Below are positions 9,035 to 20,060 of a stretch of DNA of 64,000 bases, piece after piece. Under the pieces are notes generated by a model, which did no database searches, was not told the origin of the DNA, and was given only the letters and a program-made list of their open reading frames with translations. The translations under genes were made by a program, and so were the position numbers. Numbering within the stretch: position 1 is the first letter of the stretch; every line of letters begins with the position of its first letter. This DNA comes from an uncultured Methanobrevibacter sp. (lineage in GTDB: Archaea > Methanobacteriota > Methanobacteria > Methanobacteriales > Methanobacteriaceae), in assembly GCF_902769175.1 (NCBI RefSeq), contig NZ_CACXNW010000028.1, positions 23,239 through 87,238 on the forward strand, written 5' to 3'.

Positions 9035-9730
9035 ATGTTGGAAATCATTCCTGTTTTAGATTTAATGAACTCTGTTGCTGTATCTGGTAAAAGCGGCAAT
9101 AGGCAAACATACACTCCTCTTCAAACCATTTATGCATCTTCATCAGATCCTGTTGAAATAGCCACTTCTCTAAAAAGAGTTGATGCAAAGGAAATGTATA
9201 TAGCAGATTTGGATTTGATTGAAAGAAATGGAAATCATAACATTTACAAAATCAAGGAAGTCAATACCATTTTGCCTGTTATTGTAGATGTAGGTGTAGA
9301 TAACTTGGAAACATTTGAATTCATGCTTGATTTTGCTTATAAGATTATTGTAGCTACTGAAACTCTTGAATCTGTAGAAGAGCTTGAAAAGATATTTGAT
9401 AAGTATCCTAAGGAAAGAATCATTGTCAGCATAGATGTAAAGAACAATGAATTATACACTAAACATATGGATTTGGACTTGGAAGGATTTAAGGAAGTCT
9501 TAAGAAGAATAGATCCAAATGAAATCATATTGCTTGACATTTCATCAGTAGGTACAGAAGCAGGATTCAATAAGGAACTCCTTGAAAGATTCGATGAATT
9601 TAAGGATAAGATAATCTTAGGTGGAGGAATTACAAAAGATGAAATTCCTTTAATCAATGAAATTGGAATCAAGAAGGCTTTAGTTGGAACTGCTTTGCAT
9701 AAGGGAGAAATAAGCATTAATAATTTTTAA
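9035..9730 (+). CDS. HisA/HisF-like TIM-barrel protein (COG1411 type)
   Basis: About 231 residues with the ProFAR-isomerase fold pattern: IIPVLDLMNSVAVSG at the N-terminus, YIADLDLIER (second strand), IVDVGVDN, IILLDISSVGTEAGF, and the phosphate-binding ILGGGITKDEI and ALVGTALHKGEI. These match the HisA-related family found in methanogens, whose true substrate I cannot tell from sequence; it is not the histidine enzyme by default. ATG at 9035 is preferred over a GTG at 9026 because the GTG lies inside the AGGTGA ribosome binding site. It appears monocistronic. Confidence 0.85.
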   Translation: MLEIIPVLDLMNSVAVSGKSGNRQTYTPLQTIYASSSDPVEIATSLKRVDAKEMYIADLDLIERNGNHNIYKIKEVNTILPVIVDVGVDNLETFEFMLDFAYKIIVATETLESVEELEKIFDKYPKERIIVSIDVKNNELYTKHMDLDLEGFKEVLRRIDPNEIILLDISSVGTEAGFNKELLERFDEFKDKIILGGGITKDEIPLINEIGIKKALVGTALHKGEISINNF

Positions 9731-9842
9731 TCTTAAAATTTTTTCTATCAAATTTCCTTATTTTTCCTTAAATTTAAATATTAAGTTATATAAAATATTA
9801 TATGTATAAAGAATTTGATTGAATTTTTATTAAGTGATATTA

Positions 9843-10022
9843 ATGGCAAATGGATTTATTATTATATTTTCACATATTTTACCTTTAATCTTAGGATTTT
9901 TCAGTATTTTATTAATGATTAATGGAATAATGGATGAACAAAAACCTGTTACAGTAATAGGTGTCATATTATTCCTAGTTGCATCTTTAAGTCCATTTTT
10001 CGTATTACCTTTATTCTTATAA
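9843..10022 (+). CDS. Small two-helix membrane protein
   Basis: About 59 residues with two hydrophobic segments (about residues 3-25 and 38-58) joined by the polar turn MDEQKPV. The start ATG at 9843 is preferred over an upstream GTG because AGTGAT serves as its ribosome binding site. TATA-like sequence (TTATATAAAATATTATATG) lies 40-60 bases upstream. No family recognised. Confidence 0.65.
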   Translation: MANGFIIIFSHILPLILGFFSILLMINGIMDEQKPVTVIGVILFLVASLSPFFVLPLFL

Positions 10023-10222
10023 TTATTTTGCTTTTTTTATTTTCTTTTTTTATTTCTGTATTTTACATATTTTTCCTATTTTTTTATATATACATTATTA
10101 AATTGAAATATCATATAAACATTATTATAATAATGAAGTAAAGCATTTTTAAAAAAATAAGTTAAAAAAATAATTAATAATCAGACATTTAAAAAAAATA
10201 GAAATTAAAAAAAAAAGAAATT

Positions 10223-10256
10223 AAAGATTATAAATTATTTTGTCTTTATAATCTTT
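10223..10256 (-). terminator. 12-bp perfect stem-loop overlapping the stop codon of the HD-RyR gene
   Basis: AAAGATTATAAA (10223-10234) and TTTATAATCTTT (10245-10256) are exact complements. The loop contains the TAA at 10235-10237. A purine-rich run that reads as T-rich on the minus strand follows, consistent with a terminator for that gene. Confidence 0.65.
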
Positions 10257-12618
10257 AAACCTACTTCTTTGCAGCTAGCAGGCAATTGTTCCATAGTATT
10301 TAAGTTAGGATTTTGATAGTCTATATCTAATTCATCCCATGGAACTACCTTAGGGTTTTCTTTGTCTTTTTTCTCTTCACCATAAACATAACCTTCACTA
10401 AGTTTTCTTAAATACCAAGCGTTATGTTCTCTTTTAGCTAAATATTCTTTTTCTTTATCATCAAAATAGCTTATGCCCTCTCTTTTATCTTCAATATCAA
10501 CCACTTCATATTTAAGTTCTTTCAAAAATTTAAGAATTAAGTGAGTTTGCTTATAATTGTTATGCTGAATCTCAAAATCCAATTCATTAAATTCTGGAAC
10601 TATCAGCTCACCAGATACTGACTTCTTATAATTGTCATTAATCTTAACTGTCAGTTGCTTAATGGTATTGTCGACAATCTTTAATGGATTATTTTTTATC
10701 TTGCTTAAAATTAGACTCATGTCTTCAAAAAGGCCTTTTGTCTTTATTTTGAGAATCTGAATTCAATTCCTCATATGGAATTAGATTTGCATGAACATAG
10801 AAATTATTCTCCTCATCTTCAATCTTATTGTTTGTGCTGTCTGTACAACCTTCCTCATTTGTAGCCATTAATGCATCAAATTCGTCTTGACTTATTAATT
10901 TAGCCTCTAAAGCTTCATATGGAGATAACCATCCAGTATTTATCTTTTCATCCATCCAATCGTCATGTTCAATCTTTGCCAGATGCTCAATTTCCTCTAT
11001 AGTCAATATGTGTTCATCTCTAGGATCATCCATTGGAACTATTTCACAACCGATTATATTCAATTTTCTCGGGTATTGCTTTATTTGTCTGACACTAGAT
11101 AGTTTTTTCTTGGCATTCAATTTTTTATAAGGGGTAACCTTATTATTCTTTTTCTTTTCGATTTCATTATATCTTTTATGGCTTGCACGAGCAATCTCCT
11201 CTATATTTCTCAGTAGGATTGTAGGAGTTTCCGCTTCAGCTAATGAAATATCTTCCATTGGGCTATCTTGGTCTAAGTTTATATTAATCTTCACTCTCAA
11301 GCCCTCTGAAAAAATAGATTTGATATCTAAAAGCTTATTGATTAAATCTTCCTTTTCTTCAGAAAAATTAAGTCCTAATGCACTATTTTTAAGAATGTAA
11401 CGAATAGTGATCTCGTCATGATCTATTTCTACATTTAATGTCATTTACATGGTTTTTGGCTTTGTCCTTAATTCCAATTGGCTTACGATTCCATTCCTGA
11501 AGCTCATCACATAAAATCAATAGGAATGCCAATGGATTTTGATTAGGCTTCATTTGGCCAAATTTAAATTCCTTGTTTTGCATAGTTCCCCTATAATAGT
11601 TATGTAATAAGATGGAAGTTGCACTGTTTGCAATAGGATAGAAGAAATAAGCGTACTTTTCAGGGCTTAAATCGTGATAACATTTTTGCATTAATGCAGC
11701 ATAGGAATTCAAAACAAAAATAGATGAGAAATATCCATGGTCAATGAAATTGTTTTGAGCCATATAATCTACAAAATCATCCAAATGGATGATTAATTTC
11801 TTCAGATGTCCGCTTAAGGCATCAAAGTTATTTATTGCCTTTCCATTCTTTACATAGAAATCTGTAAATATTTGATGTGCCATAATGTCAGTTGGCTTAT
11901 ATAAGTCTATGAAATTGGTTTCAGGATAATCTTCTCTATAAACTACCGGAAACCTTGGATCAAGCCTTATGATATAATTCAATTCATTGAAGTTTTTAAA
12001 GTTTACAGAAGTATTGATTTTATACTTGTCAGATATGGATTGGCTTCCGTCATTTACAAATTTAGATAATTGTTTTCCGATTATCTCAACAGGATATCCG
12101 ATGTCATGGAAAAGAGAGGCTATTCCCCAACGATATAAAAACTCCTCATTTGAAAACTTCCCATCTTTGGTTTTATAATATTTTTCATAAGGGCTTTTTA
12201 TGATGTACCTTTGGAACACATCCCTATATTGTTTATTGCTTGAATAAATGGCTAAACCTAATATGAATACATTTACAGAATGAATAAAATGGTCTCTTTG
12301 CTTTTCAATCAAATCTCCAGTATTGTCTTCATAATCTTTCATTAAATTTATTAATTGCAATAATGCATTTGATTCACTTACATGCGTGCTTTTAGTCTTT
12401 TTTTCTTCAGATTTGTCTTCATCAGTGATTTGGTAAATCATGAAGAAGTTTTCATAAATTTCATATGCAGTGTATGTGCTTTCAAATTCCAAAAAGCTTT
12501 CAATGCTTGCATGTAAAAGGTCTTTATACATATGTCCATTTTTATAATCGTCATAGAGTTCCACTTCATTGAAGAAATTTTTTATGTATTTTATTAAATT
12601 ATTGTCTCCTTTAGCCAT
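10235..12618 (-). pseudogene. HD-domain protein fused to two RyR domains, broken by two frameshifts
   Basis: Read through the lesions this is one protein of about 790 residues. The first 400 residues carry an HD-type phosphohydrolase core with RDHFIHSVNVFILGL and SLFHDIGYPVEIIG. Two RyR (ryanodine receptor) domains follow: HLAKIEHDDWMDEKINTGWL ending NLIPYEELNSDSQNKDKRPF, and LAKREHNAWYLRKLSEGYVY ending KVVPWDELD. The frame changes near 11425-11445 and again in an A-run at 10727-10731; removing one base there gives the expected RPFEDMSLILSKI join. Prokaryotic RyR domains have been proposed to bind nucleotide-derived signals, and HD domains often hydrolyse nucleotides, so a signal-sensing or signal-destroying enzyme is plausible but inferred. 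The ribosome binding site GGTGAT precedes ATG 12618. Confidence 0.72.
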
Positions 12619-12698
12619 TTAATCACCATGAAAAAATTTGGATGTTTTTTTTTAAAATATTTAATTATTTTAAGTGTATTATGTCTATTTTTCATTAT

Positions 12699-12728
12699 AA
12701 TCCTTTAAATATTTTTATAAAAAGGATT
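12699..12728. promoter_or_regulatory. Inverted repeat around a TATA-like core upstream of the HD-RyR gene
   Basis: AATCCTTT and AAAGGATT arms flank AAATATTTTTATAA about 80-110 bases before the ATG at 12618. It may be an operator over the promoter. Confidence 0.45.
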
Positions 12729-12861
12729 TTAAATTTAAAAATCTGCAATTTGTTTAAAAAAATAGATATAAAAAGTTGGATTTCTCATATTTAAAAACTA
12801 AAAAAGAAAAAGAAAAAAAGTTTAAAGTGATTTATTCTTTTGGATAATAATATGCAATTTC

Positions 12862-12948
12862 AATCCGAATACCTTATGCAATCAAGCAAATGATTCATAT
12901 GTCAATTTAATCCGAATACCTTATGCAATCAAGCAAATGATTCATATG
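12862..12948. repeat. Duplicated 3' end of the metallophosphoesterase gene, period 47
   Basis: A 40-base segment beginning AATCCGAATACCTTATGCAA occurs at 12862-12901 and 12909-12948. The second copy encodes the last 13 codons of the gene; the first is a downstream copy outside it. Confidence 0.9.
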
Positions 12949-13701
12949 CAAAATGTCTTTAGATAAATCAATGTCTAAGTAAACCTTATTGTCAGTGTCA
13001 AAGCTTGAAGATATAATCAATTGGTTTCCTAATTTTTCATATCCATTTACTGGACTATGGCCTACAACCATGCATTTGGAACCAACAACATTGAGAAAAC
13101 TGAATACGTCTCTTTCTGCATATTTTCCCTTGGTGAAAGATGCATTCTGACTTCTGTAAATGTTTCTGATTGGTCGATTCCATAAAAAGTCATTTAAGAT
13201 TGGGTTGTTGTAGTCTCCATCAAATATGTCATTGAAATCATCACTTGTCTTTACTTTTTTGGAAGGTCCTGCATGAGATATGAAAAGGCCATTAGCAGTC
13301 TTTGCAAAGAATGGAAGTCTTTTGAAGAATTTTATGTATTCTGTTATAGTCGGTTCATGAATCCTTTTTTTATATGAAATCAAATGTTCAAAATCTTCCC
13401 TTTGATTGTCTCCTCCTTTAAAAATATCAGTATGTGTTATGTGGGCCCATTCATGATTTCCAAGCAAAACATGAAAATTAGGATATGATTTAGACTTTTC
13501 AATGACATCATCCAATATTTCTATTGATCTGTCATTAAAGTATGGAGAATGAATCAAATCACCTAAAAACAATATATGAAAATCCTGGTCTTTACTATCC
13601 CAAAGATTGATGTAAGCTTCATAGTCGTCATAATTGCCATGCAAATCACTGACAATAATCAAGTTTCCAAATTTTGGAAATTCAATTATCTTATCATTCA
13701 T
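12907..13701 (-). CDS. Calcineurin-like metallophosphoesterase (PP2A-like)
   Basis: A 264-residue protein with the metal-ligand motifs of the family in order: SDLHGNYDDYE (D-x-H, about residue 19), LFLGDLIH (G-D, about residue 44), LLGNHEWAH (G-N-H-E, about residue 79), ISHAGPSKK and VVGHSPVNGYEKLG. The second motif lacks the usual Asp-Arg-Gly of eukaryotic-type protein phosphatases, so the substrate could be a protein or a small phosphoester. GAGGTGG precedes the ATG. As neighbour of a region containing a Ser/Thr kinase and an FHA protein it may reverse their phosphorylation; this is inference from context. Intact, cytosolic. Confidence 0.9.
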   Translation of the reverse strand: MNDKIIEFPKFGNLIIVSDLHGNYDDYEAYINLWDSKDQDFHILFLGDLIHSPYFNDRSIEILDDVIEKSKSYPNFHVLLGNHEWAHITHTDIFKGGDNQREDFEHLISYKKRIHEPTITEYIKFFKRLPFFAKTANGLFISHAGPSKKVKTSDDFNDIFDGDYNNPILNDFLWNRPIRNIYRSQNASFTKGKYAERDVFSFLNVVGSKCMVVGHSPVNGYEKLGNQLIISSSFDTDNKVYLDIDLSKDILHMNHLLDCIRYSD

Positions 13702-13975
13702 TCAACCACCTCTTCAAATATTCCTGATCTTGAAATTTAAATTTTGTGATATTGCATAAAAAAATCTAAAATTTTGATTGAATTTTAACTATAAAATAAT
13801 TAAAAGTTTAACATATTAAATGGATAGTTTACAAAATAACTATTAATTTAATTAAAGCAATATCTAATTTAAATCAACCACATTTTAAATTTTAGATTTT
13901 GATATTTGCAAATCTACATACAGCAATATAAATCTTATATTTTTGCAAAAAAAAAATAAAAAAATAAAAAAAATT

Positions 13976-14803
13976 TTACTTATTTAACCTATCTTTAATG
14001 ATTTCACGAATTTCCTTATTTTCAGCAAACAAATTCAAATCTTCAAGCTTATTTTTGCTTAATAGGTCATTGTTCCTAATCATTAAAAGAGGTCTATACC
14101 ATTTTTCACATTCAAAAGCCAAATCGAAAATAAGTTCCTTATCTTCTATTCTTTCCAATGCAGCTATTCTAACATCCTTATCAAAAAGCTTTAATTCCAA
14201 ACTTTTTTTATCATAAAAAATATCAACTGCAGCAGTGAAATAGTAGTAATTGAAATCATTTCTAATTATGTCCATCAATATTGATTTGTCCTTAATGTAA
14301 TCCAAAGCAAATAATGAAAGCTTCTTATTCTTGCTGTAAAGAACAATCGCTGCTATAACATCCTCGTCATCAATATGTTCAATTGCACTTTTTTGAACTT
14401 CTTCGCTTGGATGTTCCAATACCCTTTTTGCAAATGGAGAATAATCCTTTCTATATTGGACAGGAATTTCCAAATCCTCTAATTCTTCTTTTGGCAAAAT
14501 TCCTTTTTCAAAATCAAATTTAGAAAGGTCCATATGTTTTCTAGGATGGAGGGTCCTGTCAATGCGGTAGTTGATTTCCCCATCTTCAATAGGTTCGAAA
14601 ATCCAAGTGGAATTTTCCAAAGCAATGTTTTCCACAAGGGTTCCAGTTAAGTTACCGCTTTTATCCTTTGGAACATTTATACGAATTCTGTTTCCAACAA
14701 CTTCTGCTGATACAGTAATTCCATTTAAAGAAGTTTTAACATTTACTGTAAGTCTTTTAAATGGATCAAGGTACTTTTCTTTATTGTCTTCTTTAAATCC
14801 CAT
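13976..14803 (-). CDS. HEAT-like repeat protein with an N-terminal beta domain
   Basis: A 275-residue protein. The first 85 residues read as a small beta-rich domain (RLTVNVKTSLNGITVSAEVV, then NRIRINVPKDKSG). From about residue 120 the pattern changes to short helical repeats such as VLEHPSEEVQKSAIEHIDDE and KDVRIAALERIEDKELIFDL, typical of HEAT / leucine-rich-variant solenoids that serve as protein-binding scaffolds. ATAGGAGGAAT gives a strong ribosome binding site. A copy of the palindrome shared with other genes here lies at 14918-14935, about 115 bases upstream. Related repeats occur in the proteins at 17203-19323 and 26168-28111. No enzymatic motif seen. Confidence 0.75.
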   Translation of the reverse strand: MGFKEDNKEKYLDPFKRLTVNVKTSLNGITVSAEVVGNRIRINVPKDKSGNLTGTLVENIALENSTWIFEPIEDGEINYRIDRTLHPRKHMDLSKFDFEKGILPKEELEDLEIPVQYRKDYSPFAKRVLEHPSEEVQKSAIEHIDDEDVIAAIVLYSKNKKLSLFALDYIKDKSILMDIIRNDFNYYYFTAAVDIFYDKKSLELKLFDKDVRIAALERIEDKELIFDLAFECEKWYRPLLMIRNNDLLSKNKLEDLNLFAENKEIREIIKDRLNK

Positions 14804-15276
14804 TTGGATTCCTCCTATTGTTTATTTTAAATATTAAAACAGCCTAGAAGATAAAAATTAAAGTTTTCACATTTTCTTGGCTAATAAAAGATATGTCTTA
14901 AAACTTATTTAACTTGTATAAAGTAAATGCTTTATTCGAGTTATTATATTCAAAAACTATATTATTAATAGGGTTCTGTTTTGAAAATTATATAAATTTT
15001 TATACAATATCCCCTATTTAAAAAAATTTATATGGGATGAATGCAATATTTTTAAAAACGAATGAATTGATAATAATTAAAAATTTATAATGTTTTCAGA
15101 TGGAATAACTGAAAGATTTAAAGTTTTTAATGTTTTTTAGATGAAAGAACTAAAAAATTTAAAGGTTTTTATTCTTTTTTTAGATGGAATCACTAAGATT
15201 TGAAGTTTATATTTTTTTCATATGAAAGAACTAAAAAATTTAAAATAAGCAAAAAACCTCTAAAGGAGATGATAAA
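14804..15276. other. Divergent intergenic region with glmS leader repeats
   Basis: It holds the palindromic promoter site of the minus-strand HEAT gene (14918-14935) and an AATAGGG/CCCTATT inverted repeat at about 14966-15017 around an AT-rich TATA-like core. Four degenerate copies of a 40-45 base unit (AGATGGAAT or AGATGAAAGAACT, then a TTTAAAG-type sequence) lie at about 15096-15245. No riboswitch-like structure was recognised before glmS. Confidence 0.45.
14918..14935 (-). promoter_or_regulatory. Shared palindrome site 1 (HEAT gene)
   Basis: ATAAAG-TAAATG-CTTTAT, arms perfect. On the minus strand it continues ACAAGTTAAATAAG, a BRE/TATA-like element. The target is the gene starting at 14803. 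Confidence 0.6.
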
Positions 15277-17057
15277 ATGTGTGGAATTGTAGGATGTATA
15301 CTTAAGGATAGTGAAAAGTCTGTAGCTCCTATTTTACTCGAATGTGTAGAAAATCTTGACTATAGAGGATATGATTCTGTAGGAATAGCTACAGTTGATG
15401 GGAAAATCCATGAAAAAAGGACAAGGGAAAGATCCCTGAAGTGGATGAAAAGTTTGATTTGGCAGATATGCCTGGAAACTTTGGAATCGCTCATGTAAGA
15501 TGGCCTTCTACTGGAATTGCAAGCAAAATAAATGCACACCCTCATTTGGATGAAAATGATACAATTGCAGTTGTTCATAATGGAACCTTAAAAAACTATG
15601 ATGAACTTAAAGGTGAACTAATTGCAGAGGGTTTCAAATTCAAATCCACTACAGATACTGAAGTCATTTCTCATTTAATCAGAAAATACATGAATGAAGG
15701 ATTTGACTTGGAGCATGCATTCAGAAAAACAATAGAACGGCTTGAAGGTTCCTATGCAATTGTAGTAATTTCCAAAGAAGAGAACAATAAGATCTTTGCA
15801 ACACGATATCAATCTCCATTGAAAATTGGAATTTCAGATGATGCATATTTTGTATCCTCAGATATTCCGGCGATTATAAATTACACTAGACAAATCATTC
15901 TTCCTGCTGAAGGGGAAATGATTATCCTGGATGAAAATGGAGTTAGGGTTCATGATGAAAATGATAATGAGCTTGAAAAGGAAATTGTTCTAATACCATG
16001 GACTGCTCAAATGGCAGAGAAAGGAGACTATCCTTACTATATGATTAAGGAAATATTGAAACAGCCAGATGCAGTTGAATTCACCTTAGGTGAAAGGGAC
16101 AATATCCAAAAGATCATTGATGACCTTGGAAAGATTAAAAACATTTGCTTTGTAGCATGTGGAACTTCCTACCATGCTTCCCTAACTGGAAAATACCTGA
16201 TTCAGCATTTGGCAAAGATAAAGACAGATGTTGTTCTTGCCTCTGAATTCAAATACACTGCTGACACTTTAGATGAAGACACTCTTGTTGTATTCATTTC
16301 ACAATCTGGTGAAACTTTAGACAGCATGAATGCCTTAAGAATAGCTAAGGAAACTTCACCAACACTTGCGATTGTTAACAATATAGGCTCTTCAATGACA
16401 GAAGAGGCAAAATATACAATCATTACCCAAGCAGGACCTGAAAAGGGAGTGACTGCTACAAAAACATATATTGCTCAATTGACTGCAATCTATTTATTTG
16501 CAGGACTTTTGGCAAAAGATTATGAATTAGTCGATAGATTATACAATGTTCCAGATTATATTAGGGAAGTTTTAGATAAATCAAAGGAAATTGAAATCTT
16601 ATCCCAAAGGTACAGCTTTGCCGATGATCTGTTCTATCTTGGAAGAGGATTTTCATATCCTATTGCATTGGAAGGAGCATTGAAATTAAAGGAAATCTCC
16701 CTTATTCATGCAGAAGGATATGCTTCCGGTGAATTGAAACATGGTCCTTTGGCTTTAATCAATTATACCATTCCAGTTATTGTAATATTGCCTCCAGGAA
16801 GTGATTATGAGGATACAATGGTTAATTTAGAGGAAGTCAAAGCTAGAAAAGCAATTATCCTATCTGTTTGTGCAGAAGGAGATGCAAAGGGAGAGTGTAA
16901 ATCAAGGGATGTAATTACCATTAACCCTAAAGTTGATGAAATATTAGCGCCTCTTGTTTATACAGTTCCACTTCAATTGCTTGCTTATTATGTAACTTTA
17001 GAAAAAGGTCACAATCCAGATAAACCGGAGAATTTGGCTAAGGTAATTACTGTATAA
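15277..17057 (+). CDS. glmS: Glutamine-fructose-6-phosphate aminotransferase, interrupted by one frameshift
   Basis: Full length about 593 residues, normal for the family. The N-terminus MCGIVGC exposes the catalytic cysteine after Met removal. [21 protein letters not shown] and NAHPHLD complete the glutaminase domain. The two SIS domains carry [20 protein letters not shown], and the C-terminal [19 protein letters not shown] with [16 protein letters not shown]. The enzyme makes glucosamine-6-phosphate for UDP-GlcNAc. The frame breaks in an A-run at 15413-15418; adding one A joins HEK to [15 protein letters not shown] one-base error in an essential gene is more likely than real loss. AAAGGAGATGAT precedes the ATG. 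Confidence 0.95.
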
Positions 17058-17087
17058 TTTAAAAATAGCATAAAAATAAATAAATTA

Positions 17088-17130
17088 AATAAATCATGTT
17101 TTTATTCATGATTTATTATTCTTTTTTTTT
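17088..17130 (+). terminator. glmS terminator hairpin
   Basis: AATAAATCATG (17088-17098) pairs exactly with CATGATTTATT (17107-17117) over an eight-base loop and is followed by a T-run. It lies 30 bases after the glmS stop. Confidence 0.75.
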
Positions 17131-17202
17131 AAAATTATTTGATATTTGAATATTCTCTTTTTTTTTAAAATAGTATTTTAATCTTTAAATTTTTCTCTTT
17201 TT

Positions 17203-19323
17203 TTATGAAATTATTATTTGATATGGAAAATCTGCAAGATTTAGTTTATTAGAGTTATCATTTAAATCATCTAAATCATCTAAATCATCATCTAATTCTT
17301 CTAAATCTTTTAAATCTTCTAAGTCACTGTAATAATCGGGATCTTCATAATAATTATGATGCTGGTTTGGATTCATTAAACTCTTGATAAACCTTTCTAA
17401 ATCCAGCATCTCATCAATGCTCATTTCTTCTCCAAAATCGATAGCAGCTATTAAAAACTCCTTATCATCATCGTCTTTTGGTAATGGGTTCGGTGCCTTA
17501 AATCCTAGTTCATTTAGTCTATCATTAACTAAATCTCTTTTTGGCTATAATTCCCCATAATAATTCTTAATGCAAGCTAGTTTTAATAGAATATACTTAA
17601 ATTTTATCTTAGAAATGGCTTTTTTGTATATGTGATGATTTTTGCTTTTAACAAATATTTTAGCAAGGAGATCATTACGTTTTATTCCATCAAGAGCAGA
17701 TAATCTAACATCAATGCTTTCATCATTGTTTGCAATGTCAAACAATAGATTTTCATCACTTATATAAGAAACGGCACATTCATGTACCTTTTCGTTTCTA
17801 TCATTGCATGCCCTATCAACTAAAAGGTCCTGAAGAGTGTATGACTTCTCATCTTCATAAAGAAGGATTGAATTTGCATCAATATATTCATCATCCCCAT
17901 CATCATTTGATTCAGAAAGGATTTCATTTTCCTGATTGTTAACAAGCCTTTCCAAATGTTTCCTTTTATTGAGATGGTATAAATACCTATCATCAGATTT
18001 TTTTATAAGCTAGAGTGATGAATTTGCCAACCACTCTTTCAATGCTATCTTTTCTAACTGTCCAATTATCATCATTTCTTGCTAAATCTGCTAATATTCG
18101 ATTTTCTTTAAAATATATTATAGTCTCTTCATGTCTAAAATCAGATGATTCCTTTTTGCTCTTATCCAAATGGCTTTTATTTTGATTCCTCTTATTTTGT
18201 GATAAATTTGATATGTTTAATTCACCATCAATTATTGATTGTGCTCGATTTTGGATTGATTCCACTTTTGAATCAATAATGAGATTTTTTAAAAATTCAT
18301 TCAATTCCTCTCCAGATAAGTCCTTTAAGGTTATGAGCCTATAAAATTGAATTTAAAACGTTATATTCGTTGAATTCTCCAGGATAATAGAGTTTTCCAT
18401 GCTTAGGCTTTCTCAATTTGTCAAATCCATTTAATGCAATGTCATACAAATAATCAATGTCATTGATTCTATTTATTGCAACATAGCGTACAGACCATTC
18501 ATTATGATAATTTGCTATTGACTTTAATATGTGCTGATTGTCTATTTTGCTTACTATCTCCTCATATGAATTTTTCTGGTCTGTGGAAATGACCAGTTCC
18601 CCATCCTCTATTGATATTTTTGATATAATCAATTTATCAAATCTTTTAAAGAGAATATCATCAATTCCAAAATCTTCATTAATGTCATCATAATTCAGTT
18701 TAAATTCAATTTCTATAGGAATTTCCCCAAAACAATCATTATTTAAGAGATTTGCTAAATATTCTTCTCCAAATAGGTAATATAAGGCAGCTATGCGAAC
18801 AGTTGAATCTGGGTCATTTAGAAGAAAATCAATCCATACCTGAGGTTTATCCACCATTCCTAATGCAAATGAACGCACTATTGGATTGGAATGATTATAT
18901 GCAATTTCAACTATGCTTGCATCCTCTAATTTCAAGGCAGATTCAAGGTAATCATAGTTGAAAAGTTTACCTTCCATATCCTGATTAAAATCAAATTCGC
19001 TATCATTTACCAATTTCTCTATTTCAGCTATTTCCCTTTGGTATTTATGTTCTATATAATCTTCAAGATTGTATGCTTTAAGAATCATTTGGTAAACTCT
19101 TTTATAAAATGAAGGAGAACGCATAAAAAAATGATAATGTTCTGATATCCTCTTTATCAAGACAGTTGAATTCTTCTGAAATTCTATTTAAAAAAAGATT
19201 ATTCAAGTCACGATTATTCCTTATATCTTCCTTATTTAAAATAAAGATGTTAAGGTTTAACAATTCTTCATTATAAATGTCAATCAATCGAGATTTTATT
19301 GCTTTGGGATTATTTAAGTTCAT
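17203..19323 (-). pseudogene. Large HEAT-like repeat protein, broken by three frameshifts and one stop
   Basis: The reconstruction is about 705 residues. Helical repeats are visible in all fragments, for example NPIVRSFALGMVDKPQVWID, NDPDSTVRIAALYYLFGEE and ESIDVRLSALDGIKRNDLLA. The C-terminus is very acidic (DLEDLKDLEELDDDLDDLDD). Lesions: an extra T (minus strand) near 19125-19131; a shift near 18340; an extra A near 18001, which restores KKSDDRYLYHLNKRKHLERL; and an in-frame TAG at 17545-17547 after NYYGEL, followed in frame by PKRDLVNDRLNELGF. So many lesions suggest decay or poor local sequence. It is probably a scaffold or sensor related to the intact HEAT protein at 26168. No catalytic motif seen. 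Confidence 0.7.
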
Positions 19324-19371
19324 TTTATCAAAATATTTAGTTAATTAGATTTAATTCCATATTAAAAAAAG

Positions 19372-19824
19372 TTAATTTTTAGAATCATATCTTAAAAGCT
19401 TATCCCTGTCTATCTTTTCCAATGATTCCTTGATTTCATTAAAAGTAGCTTCATAAACTTCTATATCATACATAAAGGGATCATCTATATCATAAATGTA
19501 ATCAACATCATTAAATTCCTTTATTGTGTAAATTTCTAAATCAGGATATCTTTTTCTTAAGGTATTTCTATGTGATGTTTCCAATGTTAAAATCAAGTCC
19601 ATTTCTTCAATATTGGAACTTTTAATACTTGTAGCCTTATGCTTTGATACGTCAAGTCCATGATTCTTGCAGACTTCAATAGTATTCTTTGAAGGAGATC
19701 TGCCATCAGTAGCAGCTATTCCTGCAGAACATATTTTCAGATTTTCCTTAATTATGGATTTAAATATATATTCTGCCATAACGCTTCTACATGTATTTGC
19801 TGTACAAACAAACATTAATTTCAT
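19372..19824 (-). CDS. Low-molecular-weight protein tyrosine phosphatase (copy 1)
   Basis: A 150-residue protein, the family's usual size. The N-terminal P-loop CTANTCRS (C-x5-R-S) sits directly after the first strand MKLMFV. The general-acid loop is represented by DIDDPFMYD near residue 128, where the Asp-Pro is conserved. Members dephosphorylate tyrosine or arginine on proteins, and a related branch reduces arsenate. No arsenate-reductase cysteine pair is evident, so a protein phosphatase is favoured. AAGGAGTGAAATC is a strong ribosome binding site. It lies directly downstream of the large HEAT gene. The copy at 28134 is likewise next to a HEAT gene. Confidence 0.88.
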   Translation of the reverse strand: MKLMFVCTANTCRSVMAEYIFKSIIKENLKICSAGIAATDGRSPSKNTIEVCKNHGLDVSKHKATSIKSSNIEEMDLILTLETSHRNTLRKRYPDLEIYTIKEFNDVDYIYDIDDPFMYDIEVYEATFNEIKESLEKIDRDKLLRYDSKN

Positions 19825-19937
19825 GATTTCACTCCTTTAAAATATATTGGCTTCTTATTCTATAATTTAAACAATTAATTAAATATATTTATGCAAATCT
19901 TAAATTTTAATAAAAAAAATAAAAAAATAGTATATTT

Positions 19938-20040
19938 TTAAAGATTTTTAATTACTTAAAAAAGATAAAGAAAAGGAAAATATGAAAATTTAAAGATTTT
20001 TAATTACTTAAAAAAGATAAAGAAAAGGAAAAATATGAAA
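19938..20040. repeat. 52-bp tandem duplication
   Basis: Two near-identical copies start at 19938 and 19990 (TTAAAGATTTTTAATTACTT, then AAAAAAGATAAAGAAAAGG). They lie between the 20061 gene and the phosphatase gene. Confidence 0.85.
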
Positions 20041-20060
20041 AAAGATTAGGGCATCAGAAA

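Noticed and set aside
11987..12178. 63-codon plus-strand ORF inside the HD-RyR gene
   Set aside because: Antisense shadow of a conserved coding region, with no ribosome binding site.
15096..15276. glmS ribozyme or riboswitch upstream of glmS
   Set aside because: The leader is a simple degenerate repeat with no recognisable ribozyme core, and that ribozyme is known from bacteria.
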